The notes: generated from the letters alone by a model not told the origin. Numbered from the stretch's first letter, positions 1 through 8,890 are shown. The stretch: DNA of 64,000 nucleotides from Candidatus Sulfopaludibacter sp. SbA3 (GCA_945890485.1 CAMDCN010000006.1:186001-250000); one strand, 5' to 3'. Numbers and translations: made by a program.

Positions 1-832
1 CGTTGGGGCGGAAGAGTTGGCCGCCGGCCTTCACGTAGCGGTAGTAGATCTCGTATTGCTTGCGGTCGAAGCCTAGCGGTTTTACGAAAGGAACCCGATT
101 GGCTGGGTTCTTCGTCAGGCACATGCGGAAGCAATAGCCCTGTAACCGGTGGTCGCCTTCGCCGGGTTCGCCAATGGGTTCGTTTCGTATTGTTGGGATG
201 ACGCCGGAGGAGGGTACGCCAGGGCGCCAGTAGGGGTCGACGCGGACCTCAAAGTTACGATAGGTGTTTTCGGTGCGGATACCGTTTTTCGTTTCGCCGT
301 ATTGGGAGTTGGCCTCGCGGCCGATGACGGTGCGGCAGCCGGTGGCGTGGAGCAGGTCGCCTTCGATGGAAGCGTCGATGAACTGGGAGGCGCCGATGCG
401 TTGGCCGTTTTCGAGCGTGATGTGGGTGAGGAGCGGGCCGGTCTTGGTGGCCGAGCGAAGCTGGGCGTTGAGCAGGTAGGGGACGTCATGCTCCTTGAGC
501 CAGGCGAGAAGCACGCGTTCGGCTACGCTCGACTCGAACTTGTAAATGGGTTCGTTTCGTCCATAGGCGGCGCCGATGCGGCGGTAGAACTCCGCGGCCA
601 GGCCGCCGACGGCGGGCGAGTTGCGGAACCAGTGGTTGTCGAGGTCGGAGCTGCCGAGGCCCTCGACGGTGATGCCGCCGAGATGGCGGCTGGGTTCGAT
701 AAGCAGCACCGAACGGCCCATTCTGCGGGCTTGAATGGCGGCGGTGATGCCGGCGGCGGAAGCGCCGTAGACGCAGATGTCGGGCTGCTGGGTTTGCGCG
801 GCGAAGGCGAGGAGCAACTCGCGGCGGGTCAT
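1..832 (-). CDS. FAD-dependent oxidoreductase, partial
   Basis: The protein begins MTRRELLLAFAAQ, a short Tat-like or signal-like start, followed by a Rossmann dinucleotide-binding motif (ICVYGASAAGITAAIQA) and an acidic end of the second strand (LIEPSRHLGG). This is the N-terminal FAD-binding fold of the FAD-dependent oxidoreductase family (PF12831-like), often secreted in Acidobacteria and Planctomycetes. The C-terminal part runs off the left edge of the window. Its ATG overlaps the stop of the preceding small ORF (ATGA), so it is probably translated as part of the operon from the ABC-like gene upstream. Substrate unknown. Confidence 0.75.
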   Translation of the reverse strand, partial: MTRRELLLAFAAQTQQPDICVYGASAAGITAAIQARRMGRSVLLIEPSRHLGGITVEGLGSSDLDNHWFRNSPAVGGLAAEFYRRIGAAYGRNEPIYKFESSVAERVLLAWLKEHDVPYLLNAQLRSATKTGPLLTHITLENGQRIGASQFIDASIEGDLLHATGCRTVIGREANSQYGETKNGIRTENTYRNFEVRVDPYWRPGVPSSGVIPTIRNEPIGEPGEGDHRLQGYCFRMCLTKNPANRVPFVKPLGFDRKQYEIYYRYVKAGGQLFRPN

Positions 833-1050
833 AGTGTTGTGGCGATTACCCGGGCACTGAGATTCGCGACGCCGGCTGGGCCGCGGGGGGTGGCGGCCGA
901 GAAGCTGAAGTGGGCCGGATTGCCCGCACAGGGGACATAGATCGGTTCGAAGTGCGTCATAGCTTTTCGGCGAACGCCTGTGTGCCGTAGTTGGTGACCC
1001 TGGCTGGGTGGCGTTTTAGGCTTCGGAGAGGGCTGCTCAGAGCGCATCAT
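829..1050 (-). CDS. Small ORF resembling a duplicated Wzt-type C-terminal tail
   Basis: This 73-codon frame starts at an ATG overlapping the stop of the ABC-like gene and ends overlapping the start of the FAD oxidoreductase. Its last 43 residues, from an internal ATG at 960, contain HFSFSAAT and GVANLSARV. These resemble the end of the upstream ABC-like protein (LAFSVADS, GVANLRAQV). The first half looks non-coding in this frame; the neighbouring frame there reads VTNYGTQAFAEKL-stop, again like the ABC tail. I read the interval as degenerate tandem copies of the C-terminal tail rather than a confident gene, but the 43-residue part may be translated. Confidence 0.3.
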   Translation of the reverse strand: MMRSEQPSPKPKTPPSQGHQLRHTGVRRKAMTHFEPIYVPCAGNPAHFSFSAATPRGPAGVANLSARVIATTL

Positions 1051-1098
1051 AACTTCTCGGCGGTCACCTGCGCGCGGAGATTGGCGACGCCGGCGGTG
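832..1098 (-). repeat. Three degenerate copies of a C-terminal coding tail
   Basis: On the minus strand three segments encode similar ends, each followed at once by an ATG: AGVANLRAQVTAEKL-stop (around 1047-1098), ARVTNYGTQAFAEKL-stop (around 957-1003) and AGVANLSARVIATTL-stop (around 829-877). The DNA of the outer two shares a near-identical stretch (gagattNgcgacgccggc on the plus strand). The copies lie in different frames, so they look like remnants of tandem duplication of the 3' end of the ABC-like gene. Confidence 0.45.
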
Positions 1099-1982
1099 TA
1101 GCGGGAGTCGGCCACAGAGAAGGCGAGCGCATCCTCCATCCAGTCGTGCCAGACGCCGTCGGGATCATGAGAGGCGGCGGTGAGCGTGTACTCCTGTGGA
1201 CAGAGCAGGCAGGGGAATTGGAAAGAGACACGGAGCGTTTGGCCCGCGGCGACGGGGCCAAGGGTGAGGCGCTCAAGTTCCGTGTTGGTGCCGTAAACCT
1301 CGAAGCCGATGCGCGTCCGGATCATGATGCCGATGACGGGTTGATCGACAGGTGCGTTGAACTTCACCGTGACGCGGATGGTCGATACCTCGCCGGAATG
1401 CAGGACGATCGTGGGTTGGCCGTTCTGGCCGAAGGTTTCGAGCGCGAGGATTTCGGCGCGTCCGTCGCCTCGGCGAAGGGCAGGGAAGAGGCCCGGTGGG
1501 ATGGATTCGCCCCAGGCGCGCTGGCGGGCGGCGATGTGGTGTTGATACTTCGGCAGAATTTCGCGATGGTCGCCGCGGGCGTGGAGGCGGCCTTCGTGGA
1601 GCCACCACACTTCGTCAGACAGCGCGGCGATGAGCTCCGGTTCGTGAGACGTGAACAGGACGGTGGCGCCGTTGCGGCGGAGACGCTCCAGGCCAATCGC
1701 GGCGCGGGCGCGGACGAGCGCGTCGCAGCCGGCGAGCGTGTGGTCGAGAGCGAGAGCGGAAACCGGCGCCAGATTCAGGGTGTCGGCGGGCCCGAGGTAG
1801 CGCGCGACGGTCGGGGTATGGACCTCGCCGGCATAGGGGCGATCGAGGCCGGCGGCGAGCCGGAGGAGTTCGCGCTGCCCGCTGCCGTCTTCGCCGATTA
1901 CGGCGATCAGCGCGCCGTCGGGGGCGGTGGCGGTAAGCTGGTCGAGAGGCGCGAGGGTGGCTTCGCGGAAATGAATGGCCAT
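1047..1982 (-). CDS. Degenerate ABC ATPase fused to a Wzt-like C-terminal domain
   Basis: The 311-residue protein starts like an ABC ATPase, but the Walker A motif is GEDGSGQR (residues 30-37), with glutamine where the phosphate-binding lysine should be. The Walker B-like segment ALALDH (75-81) has His in place of the catalytic Glu. The whole Q-loop and LSGGQ helical region is missing. The H-loop (FTSHEP, His113) and the following WWLHEGRL segment remain. Residues from about 175 onward form a beta-rich domain like the Wzt C-terminal carbohydrate-binding domain of O-antigen exporters (IGIMIRTRIGFEVYGTNT). It is unlikely to hydrolyse ATP normally; a binding or scaffold role is an inference. Its ATG lies inside the palindrome ATGGCCAT shared with the divergent gene. 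Confidence 0.65.
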   Translation of the reverse strand: MAIHFREATLAPLDQLTATAPDGALIAVIGEDGSGQRELLRLAAGLDRPYAGEVHTPTVARYLGPADTLNLAPVSALALDHTLAGCDALVRARAAIGLERLRRNGATVLFTSHEPELIAALSDEVWWLHEGRLHARGDHREILPKYQHHIAARQRAWGESIPPGLFPALRRGDGRAEILALETFGQNGQPTIVLHSGEVSTIRVTVKFNAPVDQPVIGIMIRTRIGFEVYGTNTELERLTLGPVAAGQTLRVSFQFPCLLCPQEYTLTAASHDPDGVWHDWMEDALAFSVADSRYTAGVANLRAQVTAEKL

Positions 1983-3222
1983 TGGCACTAGGATAGCGTT
2001 GCTGTTGGCGGCGGGTGGGGTGTTGGCTGGTGAGACGGTGTTGCACCGGCCGCTGCGGAACCCGGCGTCGGTGAGCGGAGTGTATGTTTTGGCCGACGAT
2101 TTCGAGGGCGAAGCCGCGATCGTGCTTGATGACGTGGAAGGGGTGACGCTGCGGGATTTCGTGGTGAAGGGCAATCGAAGGAAACTGGCGCAGCGGCAGG
2201 AGTTGCCGCCGTATGACCGGACGTTCGCGAGTTGGTTCGGAGCGGGTGGGGTACTGGTGCGTGGGGGCGCGCGGGTGGTGATTGAGCGGGCCCGATTTGA
2301 ACAGATGGCGGGGTTCGCCGTGCTGGCGTCGCGAGTGCGGGGCGTGACGGTGCGGGAAGTGACGGTGGTGGATAGCGGGTCGGTGAAGGGGAACGGGCGG
2401 AACAACACGACCGGGGGCGTGCTGATTGAGGATGGATCGGTGGACTGGGAGGTGAGCCGGTCCGTGTTTGAGCGGGTGACGGGGAACGCCGTTTGGACGC
2501 ACTCCCGCTACACCGCGCCGCGCAATGAACGGGGGCGGATTGCGGAGAACCGGTTTCGCGAGATCGGCCGTGACGCGGTGCAGGTGGGCCATGCGGTGGC
2601 GGTGACGGTGGAAGCGAATGAGGGCGAGCGGATTGGGTATCCGAAGGAGGTCGTGGACGTGGAGGGAGGCGGGACGCCGGTGGGGGTGGATACGGCGGGG
2701 AACGTGGAAGGGTCGAGTTATGTCAGGAATATGTTTCGGGACGTGAACGGGAAGTGTATCGACCTCGACGGCTTCCATCACGGTGTGATTGAAGCAAACC
2801 GCTGCTATCAGCTGGCCCATTTTGGCATCGTGATGAACAATACAAACCCGGACATGCAGAGCGTGGGGATTCGGATTGTGGGCAATCGGATTGAAAGCGC
2901 GCCGTGGGGAGGGATCTTCGTGCTCGGCAGCGGGCATGTGATTGAACGGAATGTATTGCGGGGGATGCAGCGGGCGCACTGCAGTGATCCGGCAACGGCG
3001 GGGTGTGTGTTCCTGGCCGCGGAGCCGGATATGCTGCGGGCCGGGATCTATCTGGGGGAGCGCGCGGAGCGGCCGGCGAAGACGCGGGGGAACCGGATCG
3101 TCGACAATGAGATTTCCGGTTGGCGGATGGACCGAGCCTGTGTCGGATACGGCCCGAACGTGAAGCGGACGGAAAATACAGTGCGCGGGAACCGTTGCCG
3201 GCACGAACCTGGAACCCTATGA
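1975..3222 (+). CDS. Secreted right-handed parallel beta-helix protein
   Basis: The 415-residue protein has an N-terminal hydrophobic signal-like segment (IALLLAAGGVLAG). It then carries repeated short units of the PbH1/NosD type, such as GVTLRDFVVKGN, GVTVREVTVVDSG, GIRIVGNRIESA, GHVIERNVLRG and NRIVDNEISGW, which build a right-handed beta-helix. Such proteins bind or cleave polysaccharides; no lyase active site was identified. The start ATG at 1975 lies in an octamer that also contains the start of the divergent ABC-like gene. The stop overlaps the methyltransferase start (ATGA), indicating coupling. Confidence 0.75.
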   Translation: MAIGTRIALLLAAGGVLAGETVLHRPLRNPASVSGVYVLADDFEGEAAIVLDDVEGVTLRDFVVKGNRRKLAQRQELPPYDRTFASWFGAGGVLVRGGARVVIERARFEQMAGFAVLASRVRGVTVREVTVVDSGSVKGNGRNNTTGGVLIEDGSVDWEVSRSVFERVTGNAVWTHSRYTAPRNERGRIAENRFREIGRDAVQVGHAVAVTVEANEGERIGYPKEVVDVEGGGTPVGVDTAGNVEGSSYVRNMFRDVNGKCIDLDGFHHGVIEANRCYQLAHFGIVMNNTNPDMQSVGIRIVGNRIESAPWGGIFVLGSGHVIERNVLRGMQRAHCSDPATAGCVFLAAEPDMLRAGIYLGERAERPAKTRGNRIVDNEISGWRMDRACVGYGPNVKRTENTVRGNRCRHEPGTL

Positions 3223-4517
3223 GCGAAAACGTCGTTGAACAGATGCGTGCGGACTGGAATGCGCGGGCGGCCGAAGATGCGAACTACTATGTCGCCTTCG
3301 GACGGCGCGACCAGGACGAAGAGGGGTTCGATGCGACGGGCGACGAGATTGTCCACGGGCTGAAGTGGGAGATGCGGCGGTTGCCGGAGGGGAACGCGAG
3401 GGCGCGGCGGGCGCTGGAGATTGGTTGTGGCCCGGGGCGGTTGTTGAAGCCGATGAGCCAACTGTTTGGCGAGATTCATGGGGTGGATATCTCGGACCAG
3501 ATGGTGGACCGGGCGCGCGGGCGACTGCGGGGGATTCCCCATGCGCATGCGCATGTCGCGCTGCGATCGAATCTGGAAATGTTTGCTGACGAGTCGTTCG
3601 ATTTTGTCTACTCCTACGCCGTGTTCCAACATATTCCGAGCCGGGATGTCGTTTTGGGTTACCTGAAAGAGGCACGCCGGGTGCTGAAAACGGGCGGTTT
3701 GCTACGTTGCCAGATTAATGGCCTGCCGGAGACCGCGGTACGGTACGACACCTGGAGCGGGGTCCGGATCAGCGCCGGGGAACTGGAACAGTTTTGCCGC
3801 GAGAACGATTTTCAGATGCTGGCGCTGGAAGGTGTTTCGACCCAGTACATGTGGACGACTCTGCGCAAGCAGGAGGCCGGTTGGTACGAAAATGTGCGGA
3901 AGCCGGAGGAGTTCGTGAACATCCGCCGGATCACGAATGCCGAGACGTCGGAGCCGCTGGCGCCCGCCCGGGGACGCTACGCTGCGCTGGCGCTATGGGT
4001 GGACAACCTGCCAGCCGACTGTGACCTCTTGAATTTTGAGGTGGCGGTGGGTGGGGCGCGTGGAAAATTGACCTACATCGGACCGCGCGAGCGCGATGGA
4101 TTGACACAGGTGAATCTGCGGCTGCCTTGGGACGTGGGGACTGGACTTCAACTGGTGCAGTTGGGATGGAAGGGAGAACCTCTCGGGGTGCCGAAGAAGG
4201 TGCGGATCATCCCGCCGCCGGCGATGGTGCCGCGCTTGATTGCGTTGAGCGACGGGGTGAATTTGGTGAGCGGCCACCGCGTGGAGACGCGGAGCGTAAA
4301 GCTGACGCTCGAAGAGATTACGAAGCCGGAGGAGTTTGCCGCCACGATTGACGGCATTCCGGTCGAAGATCTTGAGTTTTTCTGCACCGATCCGCTACCG
4401 CCGCGGTTCGAAGTGAATTTCCGGTTGCCGGCCGCGATCGGGATGGGCAGCCACGTGCTCGACCTGAAGCTCGGCCGCCGGCCTATGGGCGCGGTGAACT
4501 TAGATGTGGTGGCCTAG
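3219..4517 (+). CDS. SAM-dependent methyltransferase with C-terminal beta domain
   Basis: The start MSENVVEQMRADWN overlaps the previous stop. Residues around 50-160 form a class I methyltransferase fold: motif I ALEIGCGPGRLL, an acidic residue at the end of strand 2 (HGVDISDQMV), and the post-motif segment FDFVYSYAVFQHI followed by LKEARRVLKTGGLL, as in Methyltransf_11/25 proteins. The last 180 residues are beta-rich, with two Ig-like or carbohydrate-binding-like halves, and were not recognised. With the beta-helix protein and the Wzt-like protein nearby, a role in cell-surface glycan modification is plausible but inferred. Confidence 0.75.
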   Translation: MSENVVEQMRADWNARAAEDANYYVAFGRRDQDEEGFDATGDEIVHGLKWEMRRLPEGNARARRALEIGCGPGRLLKPMSQLFGEIHGVDISDQMVDRARGRLRGIPHAHAHVALRSNLEMFADESFDFVYSYAVFQHIPSRDVVLGYLKEARRVLKTGGLLRCQINGLPETAVRYDTWSGVRISAGELEQFCRENDFQMLALEGVSTQYMWTTLRKQEAGWYENVRKPEEFVNIRRITNAETSEPLAPARGRYAALALWVDNLPADCDLLNFEVAVGGARGKLTYIGPRERDGLTQVNLRLPWDVGTGLQLVQLGWKGEPLGVPKKVRIIPPPAMVPRLIALSDGVNLVSGHRVETRSVKLTLEEITKPEEFAATIDGIPVEDLEFFCTDPLPPRFEVNFRLPAAIGMGSHVLDLKLGRRPMGAVNLDVVA

Positions 4518-4536
4518 GGGCTACTCGAAGTAGCCC
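4518..4536. terminator. Hairpin between convergent genes
   Basis: GGGCTACT and AGTAGCCC form an 8-bp perfect stem around a 3-nt loop, spanning the stop of the TPR gene and starting one base after the methyltransferase stop. It lies between convergent genes and can fold in both transcripts. Neither side has a strong T-run, so termination is plausible rather than certain. Confidence 0.45.
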
Positions 4537-6140
4537 TTAGCCAATTCCGGTTTCGCGTCGATCGCTTGCCGCCAGTAGCCTTTGGCTTCTTCGGTGCGCC
4601 CCTGTGCCTTCAGCGCATGGCCCAGGTTGAGAAGTGCTTCGGCAAACTCTGGCTTTTCGGCCAGAGCTTCGTTGTAGAGGCGAATCGCATCATCCAACTG
4701 GCCGGATTTCTGCAGCAGCAGTCCAGTGTTGTAGAACAGTTCGGGGGAGCGCTCGCCGAGGTCGATCAGCCGGGCCTGATAGTCCAGCGCTTGGCCGAAG
4801 TCCTGTTGCTCGACAGCGATGGCCGCCAACCCACGCAGTGCGTCCACGGAGTCCGTCTGGAGAGTGAGAAGCCGCTGGAAGGTCTGGGTGGCCGATTCCA
4901 GGCTGCCGACCTTCCACTGCGCCAATCCAAGGTTTACCAAGGCCTCGGACCAGTCGCCCTTCTTTCGCAGGGCCGACTCGAACGCCTCAATACTGCCCTT
5001 ATAGTCGGTGCGTTCCAAGCGCAGGTAGCCGAGCCGGAACCACGCTTCGTCCCAATCCGGGTTCTTGGCCAGCAGCTTCTGGTACATCTTCTCGGCGTCC
5101 TCTTTCTGCCCGTTCAATTCCTGAACTGTGGCGAGATTAAAGAGAACCTCCGGGATATCGGGAGTGATGCGGAGCGCTTTGTCATAGGCTTCCCGGGCGC
5201 CAGAGAGGTCGTTCAACTCCTGCTTGACGATGCCCAGATTGACGAACGCCTGCTTGGCGTCCGGCCGGATGCGGACCGCTTCGGCATAGCCGCGCAACGC
5301 CTGCTCGTACTTCTTCAGCTTCTGGCAGGCAACGCCGAAGTTGAACCAGCGTTCAAAGTGATCGGGGGTCAATTCAACGAGTTTCTGGCAGAGCTTGGCT
5401 GCGGCCTCAAAGTCGCCGCGATTGAAGGCGACCGTCGCCAGCCCTTCCATGGCGGCCTGCGAGTAGGGCCGGAACGACAGCAACTGCTCGGCGAAGCGAT
5501 GGACCGCTTCGTCATCCTTCCGGGTCAGCGCAATGGCGAGAAGGTTTGTCAAGGCCTCCTCCGACTTCGGGTTCCGGGTGAGGGCGTCCTGGTAGAGTGC
5601 CGCCGCCTCATCGAATCGCCACAGAAGTTGCAGCGCGACCGCCTTGCCAAACAGCGCGGTCTCGTCGGTGGGTTTCAGCTTTAAGTACTCATCGAAAGCG
5701 GCCAAGGCAGGTTCCGGCTTTTCCAAATGCAACTGACAAATGCCCAAGCCAAGTTTGGCCTCTACCCGTTCCGGGTCCAGCGATTGGGCTTCGGTGAAGC
5801 GATCCGCAGCTTGTTCCCAACGGCCGAGCTTTTCGAGGCAAACGGCAAGGTTGTACACAGAAGCCGTATGGCCGGAAGCGACTTCGAGAAGACGGCTGTA
5901 GGTCTTCACCGCTTCTTCGTATTGCTCAAGCTCGCATAACAGGTGTCCGCGAGCGGCGAGAAGTTCCGGGTGGTCGGGCGTCAGTCCCAGGGCGACTTCG
6001 AGTTCGCCGAGGGCTTCCCGCGTTCGGCTCTCCATGTGAAGGGCGACCGCGCGAGCGAGCGACGCTCCGGGGCCGGAACTCGGTAAGGTATCCGGTCCTG
6101 CGGGCTTTGAACTGGGCGGCTGAGGTCGGTTGGTGCTCAT
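4521..6140 (-). CDS. Tetratricopeptide repeat protein
   Basis: The 539-residue protein is almost entirely TPR helices: some 14 consecutive 34-residue units with the usual W/L-G/A-Y-A-P spacing (for example AVCLEKLGRWEQAADRFTEA, NLGHALKAQGRTEEAKGYW). The first 35 residues are Pro/Ser-rich and disordered. There is no signal peptide. The ATG overlaps the stop of the zinc-ribbon membrane protein upstream (ATGA), so the two are probably made together, and a scaffold role with that protein is likely. No enzymatic domain is visible. Confidence 0.85.
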   Translation of the reverse strand: MSTNRPQPPSSKPAGPDTLPSSGPGASLARAVALHMESRTREALGELEVALGLTPDHPELLAARGHLLCELEQYEEAVKTYSRLLEVASGHTASVYNLAVCLEKLGRWEQAADRFTEAQSLDPERVEAKLGLGICQLHLEKPEPALAAFDEYLKLKPTDETALFGKAVALQLLWRFDEAAALYQDALTRNPKSEEALTNLLAIALTRKDDEAVHRFAEQLLSFRPYSQAAMEGLATVAFNRGDFEAAAKLCQKLVELTPDHFERWFNFGVACQKLKKYEQALRGYAEAVRIRPDAKQAFVNLGIVKQELNDLSGAREAYDKALRITPDIPEVLFNLATVQELNGQKEDAEKMYQKLLAKNPDWDEAWFRLGYLRLERTDYKGSIEAFESALRKKGDWSEALVNLGLAQWKVGSLESATQTFQRLLTLQTDSVDALRGLAAIAVEQQDFGQALDYQARLIDLGERSPELFYNTGLLLQKSGQLDDAIRLYNEALAEKPEFAEALLNLGHALKAQGRTEEAKGYWRQAIDAKPELAKGYFE

Positions 6141-8806
6141 GGACGAATGGTTCCTGCTTTAGTGATCGGATGCGGAGCGAGAAAAGAACATAGCTTTCCG
6201 AAAAAATCATGCTGATGGGTCAGCTCCAGGCGATAAATTCGGGGCTGATCGCCATCGGAACTGAAAAGCCCGACGCCCCCGGTGGCGTGGCTCGAGTCGG
6301 TGAAAACATCAATGACCTGGTCCTGGAGCGATGTAGTGAAGGTGTTTCCCACGACGTCCATTCGGATCCGCGCGGTGGTTGCCGTGCCAAGCGTCGTGCC
6401 CAAAGGCAGGACCTGGCGACGCGTGACGCGTCCCTCTTTCACGGTCCAACGTTCAAAACTCAATCGCTGGTCCGAGCCGCTTCCCGCGATGTTCAGCCGA
6501 GCGGCAACATAGTTCCGGAGATTGGTAGCCCGGACCATCCAAGAGATCGAACGGCGCTCTACCGCTGCGGTCAGGACAAACTGATAGTCTTCCATTGGAA
6601 TTGACGGCTGGTAGATCGCCATACGGCCTGGCCTGACCACGCCGCTCTTGTCGTAGTACCACGACCGGGCCCAGTTGCCGTCACCCTCCCACATGCTCAA
6701 CCCCGCGCTGAAATCCTCTTCGAGGTGAATACTGGACCGGCGCGCGATTCGCTCCTCGAATCCCCCAAGGTTTAGGTTGGATTGGAAGACTTTTTCGAGA
6801 TAGCTGTTTCCCGCGGCGGCCTTCGCCGTCGTCTTGACGAAGCCAACCGGTGACGGTACCGAGACGCTGACGGCCTTTCTCGGCCATAGCCAAACGCCTA
6901 AGATCAAGGGCAGCGCTAGCGCCAGCCACTTCAAATCGGCAGGCGCTAGCTTCCAAAACCGGCGTGCCCGGTCGATTGTTTGCTGCTGCAGAACCTGTCG
7001 CACCTCTTGGAGGGCGCTGGCGCGGGTCGCATTTCGTTCCTGCAATGAAATCCGAGGAAGTCGGGTCGGCGGCAGAACCGGTTTCCCCCGCCATGGGCAC
7101 GAGGCTATCGACGAATTCCGGGAGATCTGATCGCGTCGCGTCGGGAACAGGTGCGTCAGAGGGAAAAGTGTCTGCTGGCGAGTGGACGATCGCGTTTGCA
7201 CGGTGCCGGCCGAAGCGGGAACGATTACGCTTGGCCGACCGGGATGGGGCGTCAGCTCCGCACCCGCATGCCCGACGGGTGGCTGAGGCGCCGGCAGACT
7301 TAACGGAACGAGCACCGAGAGTTCCGGAGTGGTCCTATTGAAGTGCACCTCCGGAAATAGAAGCGCGATGCTCGGCGCGGCCATCGTCGCATTCGGTTGG
7401 TTTGTACCGGCCAGGGCCGGAAGTGCGACTGGTTCCGGAGGTTTCGCAAGGCGCTCGGAATGGGGCAACGCTCGTGAGGCAAGGTGCGAGGTGGGCCAGC
7501 AGCGGGTAGCGATGTGATTCGGTTCCGCCTCGAGTGGCGCCAGCCGGATTGCGGCAATTGCTGGCGGAACGGCAACCCAGGTAACCCCTTCGGAAAGAGG
7601 CAAACCACTGACTGCCTGACTCGGTTGCTTGGGCCATTGGAGAGCCAGCACGCCAGTAAGCGGTAGCGGATCGTCCGTTCTGGGTGGGCTCCCGATCGAT
7701 TGCCCAATCGGTTGATTGACCGGACCTGGCACAGGCAAGGCCCCGCCCCAACGGATGGCAGGCAAAGCGAAGTGCCCGGACGGACGTGGGACCGACCGGC
7801 AGACCTCGAAGGGAATATGCCCGGTAGTGTCTCGCATCTCAGGCAGCGCCAGGCGGGCTGCGGGCAACGAATTGGCGATTCGCGCACAGAGCCCGGCTTG
7901 CTCAGCCACCTGAATCAGTTGCCGTTCCATTCGGCTGACATAGCCCTGCCACTCCTGCCGCAGAGTGCCGTCCCCAAATGGAATCGTGCCGCCCGGCATC
8001 CACGGGCTGGTACCTACTATGGAAACCGGTTCATCCTGCGTGGCGGCGAAGAGAAGTGGCGGCTTCACACTACGCAACGGCCCACCGGCCACCGCGAGCG
8101 CGGCTACCAACGTGGGGCAGGCCGAAAAGGACACCGTAGGAAGCAGCGGGGTAACGCCGAACGCATCAGCTGTCGAATCCTCCTGCCCGCGTTGCGGCAA
8201 GCTCCACGCCGGCAAGATACTGAGGGGGATCAGCGACTCGAACGCGTCGGGAATCGATTGCGTCCCGCTATCGATCCAGCGCAAAGGAAGCAGCGGGGAG
8301 GCGGGCATGGCGAAGGCGACACTCGCCGGAGCCACGGGTTTTCCGGTCTCCGTGGGGCAGCGACGGTCCACCGGCCACATCGCCACGACGGAGGTGGCCC
8401 AGGCGGGTTCGAGAATCGGCCACCGCGAGGACGTTTCGCGCAGCATCACTCCCACTGGCGGGGAGATCGGTTCGGCCGGCAAGGCAAAGCACCAGTACTG
8501 CCGCGTCTGCTGCGGCGGGCAGGGCAAGACTCCGGCAAGTGTGGCTGACTTCGGAGGCTCCACCGGTTCCAGGACAGCTACCGCCGTTGGCGGTTCCTTG
8601 GCGGCCCGCGCGCGGCTACCCGCTTGCCGCACAACGGGTTGCAGCCGGGCAATGGCTAACGCAGCCTGCTGCTGCTCGTACTGCTCCCGGTGCTTGGCCG
8701 AGCAGAACGTGGGGTCGCTCAGGCGGCGGAGCAGCGAAATCGGTTGTTGGCAGAACTGACAGCGCATACCGGCAAGGGGAGCAAGAGACATCCCCATGGT
8801 AGGCAA
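6137..8806 (-). CDS. Zinc-ribbon, membrane-anchored protein with C-terminal beta-sandwich domain
   Basis: This 889-residue protein has an unusual layout. An N-terminal putative zinc-binding motif (CQFCQQ, then FCSAKH about 16 residues on) is followed by about 600 residues rich in Pro, Ala and Ser with no recognisable fold. A single membrane span (LALALPLILGVWLW, near residue 650) leads to a C-terminal domain of about 200 residues resembling a LamG/concanavalin-like sandwich (EEDFSAGLSMWEG, WMVRATNLRNYVAARL, GGVGLFSSDGD). The start is uncertain: TTG at 8806 or ATG at 8797, both behind GGGGGAG. The stop overlaps the TPR gene. Function unknown. Confidence 0.6.
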   Translation of the reverse strand: MPTMGMSLAPLAGMRCQFCQQPISLLRRLSDPTFCSAKHREQYEQQQAALAIARLQPVVRQAGSRARAAKEPPTAVAVLEPVEPPKSATLAGVLPCPPQQTRQYWCFALPAEPISPPVGVMLRETSSRWPILEPAWATSVVAMWPVDRRCPTETGKPVAPASVAFAMPASPLLPLRWIDSGTQSIPDAFESLIPLSILPAWSLPQRGQEDSTADAFGVTPLLPTVSFSACPTLVAALAVAGGPLRSVKPPLLFAATQDEPVSIVGTSPWMPGGTIPFGDGTLRQEWQGYVSRMERQLIQVAEQAGLCARIANSLPAARLALPEMRDTTGHIPFEVCRSVPRPSGHFALPAIRWGGALPVPGPVNQPIGQSIGSPPRTDDPLPLTGVLALQWPKQPSQAVSGLPLSEGVTWVAVPPAIAAIRLAPLEAEPNHIATRCWPTSHLASRALPHSERLAKPPEPVALPALAGTNQPNATMAAPSIALLFPEVHFNRTTPELSVLVPLSLPAPQPPVGHAGAELTPHPGRPSVIVPASAGTVQTRSSTRQQTLFPLTHLFPTRRDQISRNSSIASCPWRGKPVLPPTRLPRISLQERNATRASALQEVRQVLQQQTIDRARRFWKLAPADLKWLALALPLILGVWLWPRKAVSVSVPSPVGFVKTTAKAAAGNSYLEKVFQSNLNLGGFEERIARRSSIHLEEDFSAGLSMWEGDGNWARSWYYDKSGVVRPGRMAIYQPSIPMEDYQFVLTAAVERRSISWMVRATNLRNYVAARLNIAGSGSDQRLSFERWTVKEGRVTRRQVLPLGTTLGTATTARIRMDVVGNTFTTSLQDQVIDVFTDSSHATGGVGLFSSDGDQPRIYRLELTHQHDFFGKLCSFLAPHPITKAGTIRP

Positions 8807-8890
8807 ATCGCTCCCCCAATACTACGCAGCAAATCCCTCAATTTACTCAGCAATCGGTGCTTTTCCCTCTAGTCCTCTAGGGGATTTCGC

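Noticed and set aside
149-940. A 263-codon plus-strand frame at the left edge
   Set aside because: Antisense to the FAD oxidoreductase, whose Rossmann motif is unambiguous.
1615-3204. A 529-codon minus-strand frame
   Set aside because: His/Pro/Arg-rich shadow of the beta-helix gene and the ABC-like gene in another frame.
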